Shown here in pieces: positions 1-8,574 of a DNA stretch of 64,000 nt; position 1 is the first letter of the stretch; every line of letters starts with the position of its first letter. This stretch comes from an uncultured Clostridia bacterium (GTDB lineage: Bacteria > Bacillota > Clostridia > Oscillospirales > Acutalibacteraceae): NCBI GenBank assembly GCA_947630285.1, contig CANRHD010000004.1, positions 55,767 through 119,766 of the forward strand, read 5' to 3'. A model generated the notes under the pieces. It had not been told where the DNA came from, did not search any database, and was given only the letters and a program-made list of their open reading frames with translations. The position numbers and the translations under genes were made by a program.

Positions 1-620
1 ACATCTTTGGCGCAGGCCTTTAATTTATATCCCCTGAAGTCGTCGGATTTTCTGAAGCCCCACAAAACTGCGACAAAATCAACACCGGCGTTTTCGGCGG
101 TCATAGCGTCTACTTCGCTGTCGCCGACATATATAACCTCCGATTTTTTAAGCTTAAGGCAGTCTAAAATATACTCGACGCCTTCCGCCGAGGGTTTGTT
201 TTTCCTTTCGGGGGTACTGCCGATTACCAAGTCAAAGCAACCGCCGAAAATTGATTTACAAAGTTCTTTTGCGGCAAAATCGGCCTTGTTTGTAACTACG
301 GCGAGCAACATTCCCCTGCTTTTCAGCTTTTTGATTATATCCTCAATTCCCTCATACGGCCTTGTCTTTTTCATCATATTTAATTTGTAAAAATCGGTAA
401 ACTCTCTATAGCACCTGTCTGTAATTTCAGCGTCGGTATTTTCGGGCAAAGCCCTTTCGACAAGCTTGTAGATGCCGTTGCCGACAAAAAGCCTTATCTC
501 CTCGTAAGTTCTAAGAGGATAGCCGTGCGAAGCGAGTACAAAATTTACGCTGTCCGCCAAATCGTCAAGTGTGTTTAGCAGAGTTCCGTCCAAATCAAAA
601 ATAACCGCCTTATATTTCAT
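1..620 (-). CDS. HAD-family phosphatase, phosphoglycolate phosphatase-like (3' end outside window)
   Basis: Read from an ATG at 620 with no stop before the window edge, so the C-terminus is missing. The N-terminus carries the HAD nucleophile motif FDLDGTLLNT, and a later motif GDSEVDAMTAENAG matches HAD motif IV, followed by the WGFR segment common in phosphoglycolate phosphatase and PpaX-type enzymes. The cap insertion between them is alpha-helical, as in the Gph/PpaX subgroup. Expected reaction is hydrolysis of a small phosphate ester (2-phosphoglycolate or pyrophosphate) in the cytoplasm; the substrate cannot be told from sequence. It begins 2 bases after the uvrC stop and is almost certainly cotranscribed with it. 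The plus-strand ORF at 7-390 is only its shadow. Confidence 0.88.
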   Translation of the reverse strand, partial: MKYKAVIFDLDGTLLNTLDDLADSVNFVLASHGYPLRTYEEIRLFVGNGIYKLVERALPENTDAEITDRCYREFTDFYKLNMMKKTRPYEGIEDIIKKLKSRGMLLAVVTNKADFAAKELCKSIFGGCFDLVIGSTPERKNKPSAEGVEYILDCLKLKKSEVIYVGDSEVDAMTAENAGVDFVAVLWGFRKSDDFRGYKLKACAKD

Positions 621-622
621 AA

Positions 623-2455
623 TTAATCGTCTTCCCTGTAATATGCAATTATATTGTCCGCAAGCTTCTCGGTAATTCCGCTCACCTCAAGCAATTCTTC
701 CTTTGTAGCCGCTTTGACTGCACCTATTGTCTTAAAGTGCTTTAACAGCGCCTTTGCCTTTTTATCGCCAATGCCCTGTATTTTTGTCAGAGACATTGAA
801 AGACTGCTTTTTGAGTGCTTTTTACGGTGATATTCGACAGAAAACCTGTGAACCTCGTTTTGTATCTCGGAAACAAGAGTAAAAACCGACCGCTTTGAAT
901 TAATCGCAATTTCTCCGCCGTTGGAGGCTATAGCCCTTGTTCTGTGCTTTCCGTCTTTAACCATACCGAAAACGGGAACATCAAGGCGGAAACGGCTTAT
1001 AACATCGGCAACCGCATTTACCTGACCTATTCCGCCGTCAAGCAAAATCAAATCGGGAAGTCTGCCGAAGCCCTCGCCCGTATCCTTGTTTTTTTCGTAT
1101 TCGTTGAACCGCCTTGTAAGCACCTCGTTCATTGAACCGTAGTCGTCATTCTGAAAACCTTTTACGGTGAAGCGTTTATACGCCCTCTTATAAGGCTTTC
1201 CGTCCTTGAAAACCACCATACCGCCTACGGAATCCGCACCTGCGGTATGGGATATATCGTAGGACTCGATATAATCGGGAGTGTTTTTTAAATTAAGCAG
1301 GGTTTTAAGCTCCTCAAGCTCCGCCATTGCCTTTCTGTTTTTATTTTTATAAAGGGCAAGCTTGTCCTTGGCGTTTTCACGGCACATATTTACAAGCTGA
1401 AGCTGTTCGCCCCTTTCGGGTATAAATATTGTGACCTTCTTGCCCCTTTTTTCTGTAAGCCATTGCTCCAAAAGCTCTTTGTCGTCCAAACAGCCGTCAA
1501 CCGTTACCCTTTTCGGGATATTATTTCTGATTGAGTAATATGATGTAATGTAATCCGCCCTTCGTGACTGCGGAGAGTCGTCCCCGTTTTCAAAAAAGAA
1601 ATGCTCGCTGTCGTAAAGTCTTCCGCCGTTAAACCTCAAAACCACAAGGCAAACGGTATCGTCATATTCGGCAGAGGCGAAAACATCTTGCTCCTCTACA
1701 TTTTTATATACAACCTTTTGCTTGTCCTTAATACCTTTTACGGCATTGATTTTATCCCTGTATTTAGCGGCGTTTTCAAATTCAAGGTTTTCGGAGGCCT
1801 CGTTCATCTTCTCGGTAAGCTCCTTTATAACGGAGTCCGTATCGCCCTTTAAAAAGCGAAGAGCCTGGTCGAAGCTTTCGGAATATTCCCTTTGCGGCAC
1901 CTTTCCCGTACATACTCCGCAGCACTGCGAAATATAATAGTTAAGGCACGGTCTTGATTTTCTTATGTCCTCGGGGAAGCGCTTGTTGCACTGATAAAGC
2001 TTAAATATCTTATTCGCCGTATCTACGCTTTGTTTTACGGCGTAAGAGCTCGTGTAAGGTCCGATATACTGTGCGCCGTCGTCGTTTTTTTGTAAAACCG
2101 CCTCAATCTTTTTGTACTTATCTCCCGAAATTCTTATATAACTGTAGCCCTTATCGTCCTTTAAAAGTATATTGTACTTGGGCATATGCTGTTTAATAAG
2201 ACTGCATTCAAGCACAAGGGCCTCGAACTCACTGTCGGTTACGATATAGTCAAAATGGTCAACATTTTCAACCATTTTCCTGACCTTTACCGCATGGCGG
2301 TTTTGAGAGCCGAAATACTGGCTTACCCTGTTTTTCAGCTTTTTCGCCTTACCTATATAGATAATCCCGTCCTTTGAATCCTTCATAATGTAAACGCCGG
2401 GAAGCAAAGGCAGACTCATGGCCTTTTTTCTTAGCTGAGGAATTTTATTATTCAA
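623..2455 (-). CDS. uvrC: Excinuclease ABC subunit C (UvrC)
   Basis: UvrC makes the dual incisions of nucleotide excision repair together with UvrA and UvrB. The N-terminus has the GIY-YIG nuclease domain (PGVYIMKDS...IIYIGKAKKLKNRV), followed by a UvrB-interacting UVR segment near residues 200-240, the RNase H-like C-terminal nuclease (YDISHTAG and LLDGGIGQVNA), and a terminal helix-hairpin-helix (IQGIGDKKAKALLKHF). I chose a TTG start at 2455 giving 610 residues because a strong GGGGAGG site lies 8 bases upstream. A longer GTG start at 2488 lies inside the terminator hairpin of the preceding gene and has no ribosome site. It is followed after 2 bases by the HAD phosphatase gene. Confidence 0.96.
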   Translation of the reverse strand: MNNKIPQLRKKAMSLPLLPGVYIMKDSKDGIIYIGKAKKLKNRVSQYFGSQNRHAVKVRKMVENVDHFDYIVTDSEFEALVLECSLIKQHMPKYNILLKDDKGYSYIRISGDKYKKIEAVLQKNDDGAQYIGPYTSSYAVKQSVDTANKIFKLYQCNKRFPEDIRKSRPCLNYYISQCCGVCTGKVPQREYSESFDQALRFLKGDTDSVIKELTEKMNEASENLEFENAAKYRDKINAVKGIKDKQKVVYKNVEEQDVFASAEYDDTVCLVVLRFNGGRLYDSEHFFFENGDDSPQSRRADYITSYYSIRNNIPKRVTVDGCLDDKELLEQWLTEKRGKKVTIFIPERGEQLQLVNMCRENAKDKLALYKNKNRKAMAELEELKTLLNLKNTPDYIESYDISHTAGADSVGGMVVFKDGKPYKRAYKRFTVKGFQNDDYGSMNEVLTRRFNEYEKNKDTGEGFGRLPDLILLDGGIGQVNAVADVISRFRLDVPVFGMVKDGKHRTRAIASNGGEIAINSKRSVFTLVSEIQNEVHRFSVEYHRKKHSKSSLSMSLTKIQGIGDKKAKALLKHFKTIGAVKAATKEELLEVSGITEKLADNIIAYYREDD

Positions 2456-2476
2456 AAAAAACACCTCCCCATAAAC

Positions 2477-2506
2477 AAAAAGACACACCGAAAACCTCGA
2501 TGCGTC
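2477..2506 (-). terminator. Intrinsic terminator after the HPr gene
   Basis: On the minus strand GACGCATCG pairs with CGGTGTGTC (9 pairs, two G-U) around a 7-base loop, followed by TTTTT. It sits between the HPr gene and uvrC, just ahead of the uvrC ribosome site. Confidence 0.75.
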
Positions 2507-2524
2507 CTTAATATTTTATAGTGA

Positions 2525-2791
2525 TTATTCTTCCGCAAAGCCCGAATCAACAAGCTTAACAAGCTCTTCAACCGCCTGTTCCTCATCGGGGCCGCCGGCT
2601 ATTATACGGATTTGCGTACCGCCCATAATTCCGAGTGAAAGGACGCCGAGAAGGCTTTTTGCGTTTACTCTTCTCTCTTCTTTTTCAACCCAAATTGATG
2701 ACTTGAACTCGTTGGCTTTCTGAATAAAGAAAGTAGCAGGACGAGCATGCAAACCTACTTGATTCTGAACAAGAACATCTTTTGTGAACAT
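2525..2791 (-). CDS. ptsH: HPr-family phosphocarrier protein
   Basis: An 88-residue HPr. His15 lies in the phosphorylation motif GLHARPA, and Ser46 lies in NAKSLLGVLSLGI, the site used by HPr kinase in low-GC Gram-positives. HPr carries phosphate from enzyme I to sugar permeases of the PTS and, when phosphorylated on Ser46, acts as corepressor with CcpA. The charged stretch WVEKEERRVNAK in place of the usual hydrophobic one suggests a diverged HPr, possibly mainly regulatory (Crh-like proteins lack His15, so this is not Crh). The ATG follows GAGGAG by 8 bases. Its own promoter and terminator make it a single-gene unit. Confidence 0.9.
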   Translation of the reverse strand: MFTKDVLVQNQVGLHARPATFFIQKANEFKSSIWVEKEERRVNAKSLLGVLSLGIMGGTQIRIIAGGPDEEQAVEELVKLVDSGFAEE

Positions 2792-2851
2792 AAATTTATC
2801 TCCTCACATCTGAAAAATACATTGTTAGCCTTTTCGCTTTTCCGTTATCAT

Positions 2852-2879
2852 ATTATATCACAAATCTTGTTCTCGTCAA
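2852..2879 (-). promoter_or_regulatory. Sigma-A type promoter for the HPr gene
   Basis: On the minus strand TTGACG (2879-2874) and TATAAT (2857-2852) are separated by 16 bases, about 60 bases upstream of the HPr start codon. Confidence 0.65.
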
Positions 2880-3009
2880 CATTTTTAACACGAGATATGG
2901 TGGTATTTTTAATAATTCGGTGGTAATTCCAAACTATTAAGTTTTTAAAGTTAAACATTTGTGCAAAATGACAATTATATAATTCCATTAATATGTAATA
3001 TGCACAAAA

Positions 3010-3966
3010 TCAATTATTAACCTTATGGTGGACAGGCGGTGTTTTATCTGTAATAGCGCTGAATTTATAACCCATCGCCTTATAGTTCTCAATAATCGTA
3101 GGCAAGGCGTCCACCGTTGTGTGCTTCGCCTTTGTATCGTGCATTAGAACAACAATCGTGTTGCTGTATTTAGGCACCTTTTTACACTGGTCTATAAGCT
3201 TCTGAACGGGTACATTGTTGCCGTCGGCGTCTCCGGAGGACACATTCCAGTCAAAATAGTGGTACCCCTTTTCCTCAACGCCCTTTGTTATTTTTGACAT
3301 AATTCCCTTGCAGTGGTTACGGCTGATTGTGTTACTGCCGCCCCCGGGAAATCTGATAATTTTGGTTCTGACGCCGGTTTCCTTGTAAACGGTGTCGGAA
3401 ATCAACTGTAAATCCTTGTAATAGGCGTCTTCCGAAGCATAAATCTTTTTATAATCGTGCGTATATGAGTGCAGGGCAATGGTATGTCCCCTGTCCACTA
3501 TATTCTTCATATACTTATTATAGTTTGTATTGATTACAAAAAATGTCGCTTTTACATTGTATTTGTCAAGTATATCCAAAATCTCCGGCGTATATGATGA
3601 CGGGCCGTCGTCAAATGTTAAATATATAGTCTTTTCCTTATCCTTTACGGTACCGTCATCGGTTTTCGGTGCGGTAGTGGTGGTCACCTGATGCCGCATT
3701 GCTTCCTGCTGTGAAATCTGCTGAATATTTAATGTAGTCGCCATGGTCGTGGCGGCGGCAGTGATTTTATCCGCCTTAGAGTATTTTTCCGTTCGGGTAC
3801 TCGACTGCGTTTGGGTAAGCGTAGCGTTAGTTTTCTGTACCGGCTTCTTGTTTATCAAAACAAAGGCAACCGAGGACAAAAGTATAACTATTACTATAGA
3901 TAATAAAATAATTATCTTTTTAGAGTTGTCTTTTGAAAGGTTGACAGTTTTAATTTTTTGTTCCAT
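3010..3966 (-). CDS. Membrane-anchored polysaccharide deacetylase (NodB domain)
   Basis: 318 residues. One N-terminal membrane segment (about 17-37) is followed by a Thr/Ala/Gln-rich linker to about residue 110 and then a NodB homology domain. All five catalytic motifs are visible: TFDDGPS (base and metal Asp), HSYTH (metal His pair), RFPGGGSN (a variant of RxPY), FDWNVSSGD, and VVLMHDT. Such enzymes remove N-acetyl groups from peptidoglycan GlcNAc/MurNAc or from exported glycans on the outer face of the membrane, often giving lysozyme resistance. ATG follows GAGGAAA. It is a single gene between HPr and mgtE. Whether the substrate is peptidoglycan or another glycan is not decided by the sequence. 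Confidence 0.9.
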   Translation of the reverse strand: MEQKIKTVNLSKDNSKKIIILLSIVIVILLSSVAFVLINKKPVQKTNATLTQTQSSTRTEKYSKADKITAAATTMATTLNIQQISQQEAMRHQVTTTTAPKTDDGTVKDKEKTIYLTFDDGPSSYTPEILDILDKYNVKATFFVINTNYNKYMKNIVDRGHTIALHSYTHDYKKIYASEDAYYKDLQLISDTVYKETGVRTKIIRFPGGGSNTISRNHCKGIMSKITKGVEEKGYHYFDWNVSSGDADGNNVPVQKLIDQCKKVPKYSNTIVVLMHDTKAKHTTVDALPTIIENYKAMGYKFSAITDKTPPVHHKVNN

Positions 3967-4057
3967 ATCCGTTTCCTCTTTATCAGTTCACCCGAAGTTT
4001 GCAAAATTATGCAGTTAAAAAAGGTTCTTTCCGCATAACATCCATATTATATTATTT

Positions 4058-5392
4058 TTATATTCCGAGAATAATTCCTGCAACCCTGAAGTAAACAAGC
4101 AGAGATATTGCATCCACAATGGTAGTAATGAAAGGACTTGCCATAACGGCCGGGTCAAAGCCTATCCTCTTTGCAAATATGGGAAGCGTTGAGCCCACAA
4201 GCTTTGCAAAAATTATAGTAAGCACCATGGTTAAGCAAACTGTTGCCGAAACGAGCAGTCCGACCTTGTCAAAAAGCATAAGCTTGGCGAAATTTGCAAC
4301 GGCAAGAGTTAAGCCGCACCAAAAAGCTACCCTGAACTCCTTCCAGATTACCTTAAAAATGTCCCTGTAATCTATATCGCCAAGGGACAGGCCTCTGATT
4401 ATTGTTACCGAAGATTGACCGCCGCAGTTGCCGCCGGTGTCCATAAGCATCGGGATAAATGAGGTCAAGACAATTTGTGCTTGCAGAGCCTTTTCAAAAT
4501 GAGTGATAATTTTGCCTGTAAATGTGGCGGAAACCATCAGCAAAAGCAACCAGGGAATACGCTTTTTCCAAGTCTCGAAAACGCTCATTCTCAAATACGG
4601 CTTGTCCGTAGGCGTAATGGCCGCCATTTTTTCAATATCCTCTGTGTTTTCCTCCTGCAAAACATCCATAGCGTCGTCGAATGTGACGATGCCGACAAGT
4701 CTGTCCTCCTGGTCAACAACGGGTATTGCAAGCATATCGTACTTTTGAAACTTTTCCGCAACAAGCTCCTTATCCTCAAGAGTATTTACCGAAATTACAT
4801 TTGTTTCCATAATTTCAAACATTTTTTTACTCTTGTCGGATAAAAGCAGATCCTTTACCGTAACCAAGCCCAAAAGCTTGCGGTTTTCGTCCGTAACATA
4901 GCAAACATATATAGTTTCCTTGTCTACGCCGGTACGCCTTATTCTTGTAAAAGCATCGTCAACCGTCATATATTTTTTAAGGTCAACATATTCGATTGTC
5001 ATTAAGCTTCCGGCCGAGTCCTCGGGATATTTAAGTATATCATTAATACTTTTTCTAACCTCCGGATCGGTGTGCATAAGTATTCTTTTTACAACGGTTG
5101 CCGGCATTTCCTCGATAAGGTCAACGGCGTCGTCAACATACAGCTCGTCGATAACCTCACGAAGCTCGGTATCGCTGAAAGCACGGATAAGTATTTCCTG
5201 TGCGTCGGATTCCATATTGACAAAAACTTCCGAAGCAAGTTCTTTAGGCAACAGTCTGTAAAGAAGCGGTAAAGCCTCCTCAGGCACTTCTTCCAATATG
5301 GAAGCTATATCGGCCTCGTTCATCTGAGAAAGCAGCGCTTTTAATTCTCGGTAATTTTTTTTACCAAGCAGTTCAAGGATTTCATCGTACAC
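4058..5392 (-). CDS. mgtE: Magnesium transporter MgtE
   Basis: MgtE is a dimeric Mg2+ channel gated by cytosolic Mg2+. Order: an N-terminal superhelical domain (about residues 1-110), two CBS domains (about 115-240), a plug helix, then five membrane helices. Signature segments are PMLMDTGGNCGGQSS in the pore region and GFDPAVMASPFITT near the end, which contains the conserved pore Asp. I chose a GTG start at 5392 (444 residues) because GGAGG lies 8 bases upstream; the longer reading from 5449 has no ribosome site. Expression is controlled by the upstream M-box riboswitch and terminator, and a 28-codon ORF sits between the terminator and mgtE. Confidence 0.95.
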   Translation of the reverse strand: MYDEILELLGKKNYRELKALLSQMNEADIASILEEVPEEALPLLYRLLPKELASEVFVNMESDAQEILIRAFSDTELREVIDELYVDDAVDLIEEMPATVVKRILMHTDPEVRKSINDILKYPEDSAGSLMTIEYVDLKKYMTVDDAFTRIRRTGVDKETIYVCYVTDENRKLLGLVTVKDLLLSDKSKKMFEIMETNVISVNTLEDKELVAEKFQKYDMLAIPVVDQEDRLVGIVTFDDAMDVLQEENTEDIEKMAAITPTDKPYLRMSVFETWKKRIPWLLLLMVSATFTGKIITHFEKALQAQIVLTSFIPMLMDTGGNCGGQSSVTIIRGLSLGDIDYRDIFKVIWKEFRVAFWCGLTLAVANFAKLMLFDKVGLLVSATVCLTMVLTIIFAKLVGSTLPIFAKRIGFDPAVMASPFITTIVDAISLLVYFRVAGIILGI

Positions 5393-5452
5393 CTTGTTTC
5401 CCTCCAATCTTGATTGTAACGATAATAAATCGTAGGAAACAAAGCACAAAAC

Positions 5453-5539
5453 CTATATGCTGAAAACAACGGCGCCAAAAAGCGTTTTGTTTAAAGCGGT
5501 ACTTCGCGGTTCTGTACTTATCACGCCTCCTGCGTCCAT
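5453..5539 (-). CDS. 28-residue leader ORF between the M-box and mgtE
   Basis: ATG at 5539, TAG at 5455-5453. A good ribosome site (GAGGTG, about 7 bases upstream) precedes the ATG. The predicted peptide starts MDAGGVIST and ends TLFGAVVFSI, so it has a polar first half and a short hydrophobic tail, perhaps enough for membrane association. It lies after the riboswitch terminator and 60 bases ahead of the mgtE GTG, so it is on the mgtE message and would be made only when Mg2+ is low. I do not recognise it. It may be a real small protein acting with MgtE, or a translation-coupled leader peptide. Confidence 0.5.
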   Translation of the reverse strand: MDAGGVISTEPRSTALNKTLFGAVVFSI

Positions 5540-5577
5540 TGTTTTCACCTCACAAAAATTATTTAAAAATTTACAGT

Positions 5578-5612
5578 AAAAAACTCATACCGACGAAAAA
5601 ACACGGCATGAG
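5578..5612 (-). terminator. Riboswitch expression-platform terminator (mgtE leader)
   Basis: CTCATGCCG pairs with CGGTATGAG (9 pairs) around an 11-base loop and is followed by TTTTTT on the minus strand. It lies directly downstream of the M-box aptamer, as expected for transcription attenuation at high Mg2+. Confidence 0.85.
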
Positions 5613-5639
5613 AACAGCTATGTTATTTCGTTCAAGCTT

Positions 5640-5778
5640 TAGCTTCAAAGGGCAATGAAACTGCGTTAGTTTACACCTTGCTTTTTCGATGTAAACTGCT
5701 GACCTGCTTACAGTGTCTCCACTTTTCGCGGCAGCAGCCCGTATCCCTGTGGGAGCCTTACCTACCGATATTAGTTTA
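5640..5778 (-). ncRNA. M-box (ykoK) magnesium riboswitch
   Basis: On the minus strand the leader contains the conserved M-box segments GGTAAGGCTCCC, GGGATACGGGCTGCTGCC, GAGACACTGTAAGCAGGTCA and AAGGTGTAAACTAACGCAG in the right order. M-box RNAs fold around several Mg2+ ions and, when bound, favour a downstream terminator. The terminator and mgtE follow directly, so the assignment is supported by context as well as sequence. Confidence 0.9.
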
Positions 5779-5785
5779 CAAATAT

Positions 5786-5814
5786 ATTATGAATATATAA
5801 TCGCTATTTGTCAA
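5786..5814 (-). promoter_or_regulatory. Sigma-A type promoter for the mgtE leader
   Basis: TTGACA (5814-5809), 17-base spacer, CATAAT (5791-5786) on the minus strand. Transcription would start about 5779, at the 5' edge of the M-box. Confidence 0.75.
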
Positions 5815-5836
5815 TAGATTTTATAGAAAAAAGTTT

Positions 5837-5862
5837 AAAAAAGCGGCGCATTATGCACCGCT
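5837..5862 (-). terminator. Terminator after the DUF2974 hydrolase gene
   Basis: AGCGGTGCA and TGCGCCGCT form a 9-pair stem with a 3-base loop, followed by TTTTTT on the minus strand, 9 bases after the stop at 5871. Confidence 0.85.
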
Positions 5863-5870
5863 TAGTTTAA

Positions 5871-7034
5871 TTATGAATTTGCCGCCTCAATTTGCTGAAC
5901 CTTGCCCTCTATATCCATAGAGCCGTCCCTTGCAACGGTTTTAACTGCGTCCGCTATAACCTTTGTTGAACCTGCAAAGGTATCGTGAAACTCCGTCTTT
6001 GTAGCTTCGTCAATGTTTTTCCATGCACGCCTTGCGCCCTTTATCGAAGATACGAGATTTCTCGCAAAATTTTTAAGGTTTACCTGCCCTATGCCGTTTA
6101 TTACCGCAGTCATTACCCTGTCAAACGCCGCGCTCTCGTCATCGTTTACCGTAAGCAGTATTTCCATAAGGCTTAAATCGGCAATTTTTGACAGCGCAAA
6201 TCTGTCCTGCTTTGTAACAAACTCCGTGCCCTTGACCTTCCATGTTGAAGCGTCGTGCTGAAGCATACCCCAAAACTTAGTGCTTTTAACTATTTTATAG
6301 TCGTCGTCATGAGCCAAAATCATACCGATAAAAGAGTTGCTCGGTATAAAATGCTTGTATTCGGGTAGAATTTCGTTATATTCTTTTGAATTTATAAAGT
6401 TAAAGTTTTCAAATCCCGGGCCGTCGTTATTATAGACGGTTTTAATTCTGTCCCTTGCCTCCTGACTGCAATGCAGGGCGCTGTAAAGAGAGACATTACC
6501 GCCCTTTGAATGACCGCAGATGATAATGGGTCCGTCGTAACGCTTTGCGATATTGTTTACATAATTAACTCCCAATTTATGAGACGGGATACCCTTTCTC
6601 AGATAAATATCAAAATCCTCTTTCCAGCCTATCAGGGTATCGTCTGTACCCCTGAAGATAATTACCAGAGTGTTATCGGGCAAAATAAGGGTCATGGCCG
6701 CAAACTGCAAAGCAGGCTCTGTCGCAAATGCGCTTTGGCAGGCAACCACCTTTAAATCCCTGTATCGTTTACAGCTTGCCATAGCCATCATTTTAACGCT
6801 TATCTTTTTTAACAGCATTATACCGGGAGCAACATGCTTATACCCGTTGTAGGCAAAAACCCTGTTACAGGCCTCGGCAAACGGTATGGGCTCTTTGTTG
6901 AAATTATCGTTTATGACCTTTTCAAACGGCATATAAAATATCTCGCACAGCGCAAGATTGTCAATGTCGCAAAAAGGCAGCTCGTCAAAAGTTTTGTCCC
7001 CGTATTTCTTTATAAAGTCAATAGATGTTGCCAA
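5871..7034 (-). CDS. DUF2974 (Mbeg1-like) alpha/beta-hydrolase, lipase-like
   Basis: 387 residues from a TTG start that has GGGGAGG 7 bases upstream. The segment IIICGHSKGGNVSLYSAL carries the serine nucleophile elbow (GHSKG), and IIFRGTDDTLIGWKEDF matches the lipase class 3/DUF2974 family. A conserved Asp follows in YNNDGPGF. No signal peptide or membrane segment is seen, so the protein is probably cytoplasmic. Family members are predicted serine hydrolases with poorly known substrates. It is transcribed alone, with its own terminator. The C-terminal 100 residues look helical and are not part of the hydrolase core. Confidence 0.82.
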   Translation of the reverse strand: MATSIDFIKKYGDKTFDELPFCDIDNLALCEIFYMPFEKVINDNFNKEPIPFAEACNRVFAYNGYKHVAPGIMLLKKISVKMMAMASCKRYRDLKVVACQSAFATEPALQFAAMTLILPDNTLVIIFRGTDDTLIGWKEDFDIYLRKGIPSHKLGVNYVNNIAKRYDGPIIICGHSKGGNVSLYSALHCSQEARDRIKTVYNNDGPGFENFNFINSKEYNEILPEYKHFIPSNSFIGMILAHDDDYKIVKSTKFWGMLQHDASTWKVKGTEFVTKQDRFALSKIADLSLMEILLTVNDDESAAFDRVMTAVINGIGQVNLKNFARNLVSSIKGARRAWKNIDEATKTEFHDTFAGSTKVIADAVKTVARDGSMDIEGKVQQIEAANS

Positions 7035-7123
7035 AATAAATCCTCCCCGTAGCTTGCTTATATGTTTTCACAGTTAAGTTTAACACCGCTGATAAAAATT
7101 GTCAAATGAATATCAATCTTTTA

Positions 7124-7157
7124 TAAAAAAACGGACAGCGGTTTTGCCGTTGCCCGT
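7124..7157 (-). terminator. Terminator after the slipin gene
   Basis: ACGGGCAACGG and CCGCTGTCCGT pair with one mismatch around a short A-rich loop, followed by TTTTTTT on the minus strand. Confidence 0.8.
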
Positions 7158-7174
7158 TCTGAAGAACTGTTTAA

Positions 7175-8116
7175 TTAATTTTTTGCCTTTTCGCTGTTGT
7201 TTTCGTCCGTTACAAGCTCTTTTAAGCTTGCCGCAAGACCTGCTATACCCTGAATTTCAGAGGGTATAATAATCTTTGTGGCCTTTCCGTCGGCCGCCTT
7301 TTCAAAGGCTTCAAGGCTCTTAATGGTAAGAACCGCCTGACCGGGATTAGCCTCGTTGATAAGCTCGATAGCCTTTGCGTTTGCCCTTCCGACGGCAAGT
7401 ATGGCTTCCGCTTCACCCTCGGCCTCACGCATTTTTGCTTCCTTAACCGCTTCTGCACGGAGTATTGCCGCCTGCTTTTCCGCCTCGGCGTTGAGGATCT
7501 GCGACTCTTTATGTCCCTCTGCGACAAGTATCTTACTTGCCTTTTCGCCCTCTGCGGTAAGAATTGCCTCACGGCGCTGACGCTCGGCTTTCATCTGCTT
7601 CTCCATTGCGTCCTGAATTTCACGGGGAGGAATAATATTTTTAAGCTCAACACGGTTTACCTTGATGCCCCAGGGGTCTGTAGCTTCATCGAGAATTACC
7701 CTGATTTTAGCGTTAATGGTGTCCCTTGAGGTAAGGGTTGAGTCAAGCTCAAGCTCGCCGATGATGTTACGAAGCGTTGTGGCGGAAAGATTTTCAATAG
7801 CCGAAATCGGGCTTTCAACGCCGTAGGTATAGAGCTTGGGGTCGGTTATCTGGAAAAACACAACCGTGTCTATCTGCATTGTAACATTATCCTTGGTGAT
7901 TACGGGCTGTGGCGCAAAGTCAACGACCTGCTCTTTAAGGGAGACTATTCTCGCCACCCTTTCAAGGAAGGGAATTTTAATATGGAAGCCTGTCTCCCAT
8001 GTGCCCTGATAAGCTCCGAGTCTCTCAATTACATATGCCTTTGACTGAGGGACGATTTTAATATTTGCGGCGACTATCGCCAACACAAGTATAATTGCAA
8101 TTATTAAAAAGATCAT
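7175..8116 (-). CDS. SPFH/Band 7 membrane protein (slipin, QmcA-like)
   Basis: 313 residues. A single N-terminal membrane segment (about 1-18) is followed by the SPFH domain (SKAYVIERLGAYQGTWETG...; VVFFQITDP; LRNIIGELELDSTLTSRD) and then a long Ala/Glu-rich coiled coil (about 165-255) typical of paraslipins. These proteins assemble into large membrane rings or microdomain scaffolds. It lies 5 bases downstream of an NfeD gene in the same direction, the usual NfeD-slipin pairing in bacteria. ATG follows AAGGAG by 8 bases. Confidence 0.92.
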   Translation of the reverse strand: MIFLIIAIILVLAIVAANIKIVPQSKAYVIERLGAYQGTWETGFHIKIPFLERVARIVSLKEQVVDFAPQPVITKDNVTMQIDTVVFFQITDPKLYTYGVESPISAIENLSATTLRNIIGELELDSTLTSRDTINAKIRVILDEATDPWGIKVNRVELKNIIPPREIQDAMEKQMKAERQRREAILTAEGEKASKILVAEGHKESQILNAEAEKQAAILRAEAVKEAKMREAEGEAEAILAVGRANAKAIELINEANPGQAVLTIKSLEAFEKAADGKATKIIIPSEIQGIAGLAASLKELVTDENNSEKAKN

Positions 8117-8121
8117 AACAT

Positions 8122-8574
8122 TTACTCCTTTTCTGCTTTTACTATTAATTTTACCCCGTCAATTCTCACAGCCCTTACTATAGAACCCTTGGGGATAATT
8201 TGATTGTTTTCCGAACGGGCGGTCCAGACATTACCGTTCACCTTGACCTGCCCCTTGGAGTTTAAATTATCAATTTCCTCAATGACAACGGCGTCCATGC
8301 CTAAGCACCTGTCGGCATTGGTACTTTGAATGTTTTTTGTGTGAAGCTTATTGACCAGCGGCCGTGTTGCCAATAAAGATATCAGCGAAACAATTATGAA
8401 TACCGTGACCTGGACCGGAAAGCTTGCGGACAAAAGTTTTGCAATGAAAGCGCCGAGCGCACCCAGAGCAAACCATATTGAAACAAGCGAAACGGTAGCG
8501 GCCTCCGCCACACTGAAAATTATCAGCAAAACGAACCAAAACGCCGTTGCGTTTTCCGCAAAAAACGCTATCAT
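8122..8574 (-). CDS. NfeD-family membrane protein
   Basis: About 150 residues from an ATG at 8574, which has AAAGGAG about 10 bases upstream; a TTG 30 bases earlier lacks a site. It has two to three N-terminal membrane helices and a C-terminal OB-fold domain (GMDAVVIEEIDNLNSKGQVKV...WTARS...IPKGSIVRAVRIDGVKLIVK), the short NfeD architecture without the ClpP-class protease domain. NfeD proteins partner slipins in membrane microdomains, and the downstream gene is a slipin, so the two probably act as one complex. Confidence 0.88.
   Translation of the reverse strand: MIAFFAENATAFWFVLLIIFSVAEAATVSLVSIWFALGALGAFIAKLLSASFPVQVTVFIIVSLISLLATRPLVNKLHTKNIQSTNADRCLGMDAVVIEEIDNLNSKGQVKVNGNVWTARSENNQIIPKGSIVRAVRIDGVKLIVKAEKE

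Noticed and set aside
7..390. Plus-strand ORF at the left edge
   Set aside because: It lies antisense to the HAD phosphatase, which has clear motifs on the minus strand.
2456..2488. GTG start giving a longer UvrC
   Set aside because: It falls within the terminator stem of the HPr gene and has no ribosome site; the TTG at 2455 has a strong one.
2890..2925. Two GGTGGTA stretches between the HPr and deacetylase genes
   Set aside because: A short direct repeat in AT-rich sequence with no further structure; most likely chance.
5393..5449. Longer N-terminus for MgtE
   Set aside because: No ribosome site at 5449, whereas GGAGG lies 8 bases before the GTG at 5392.
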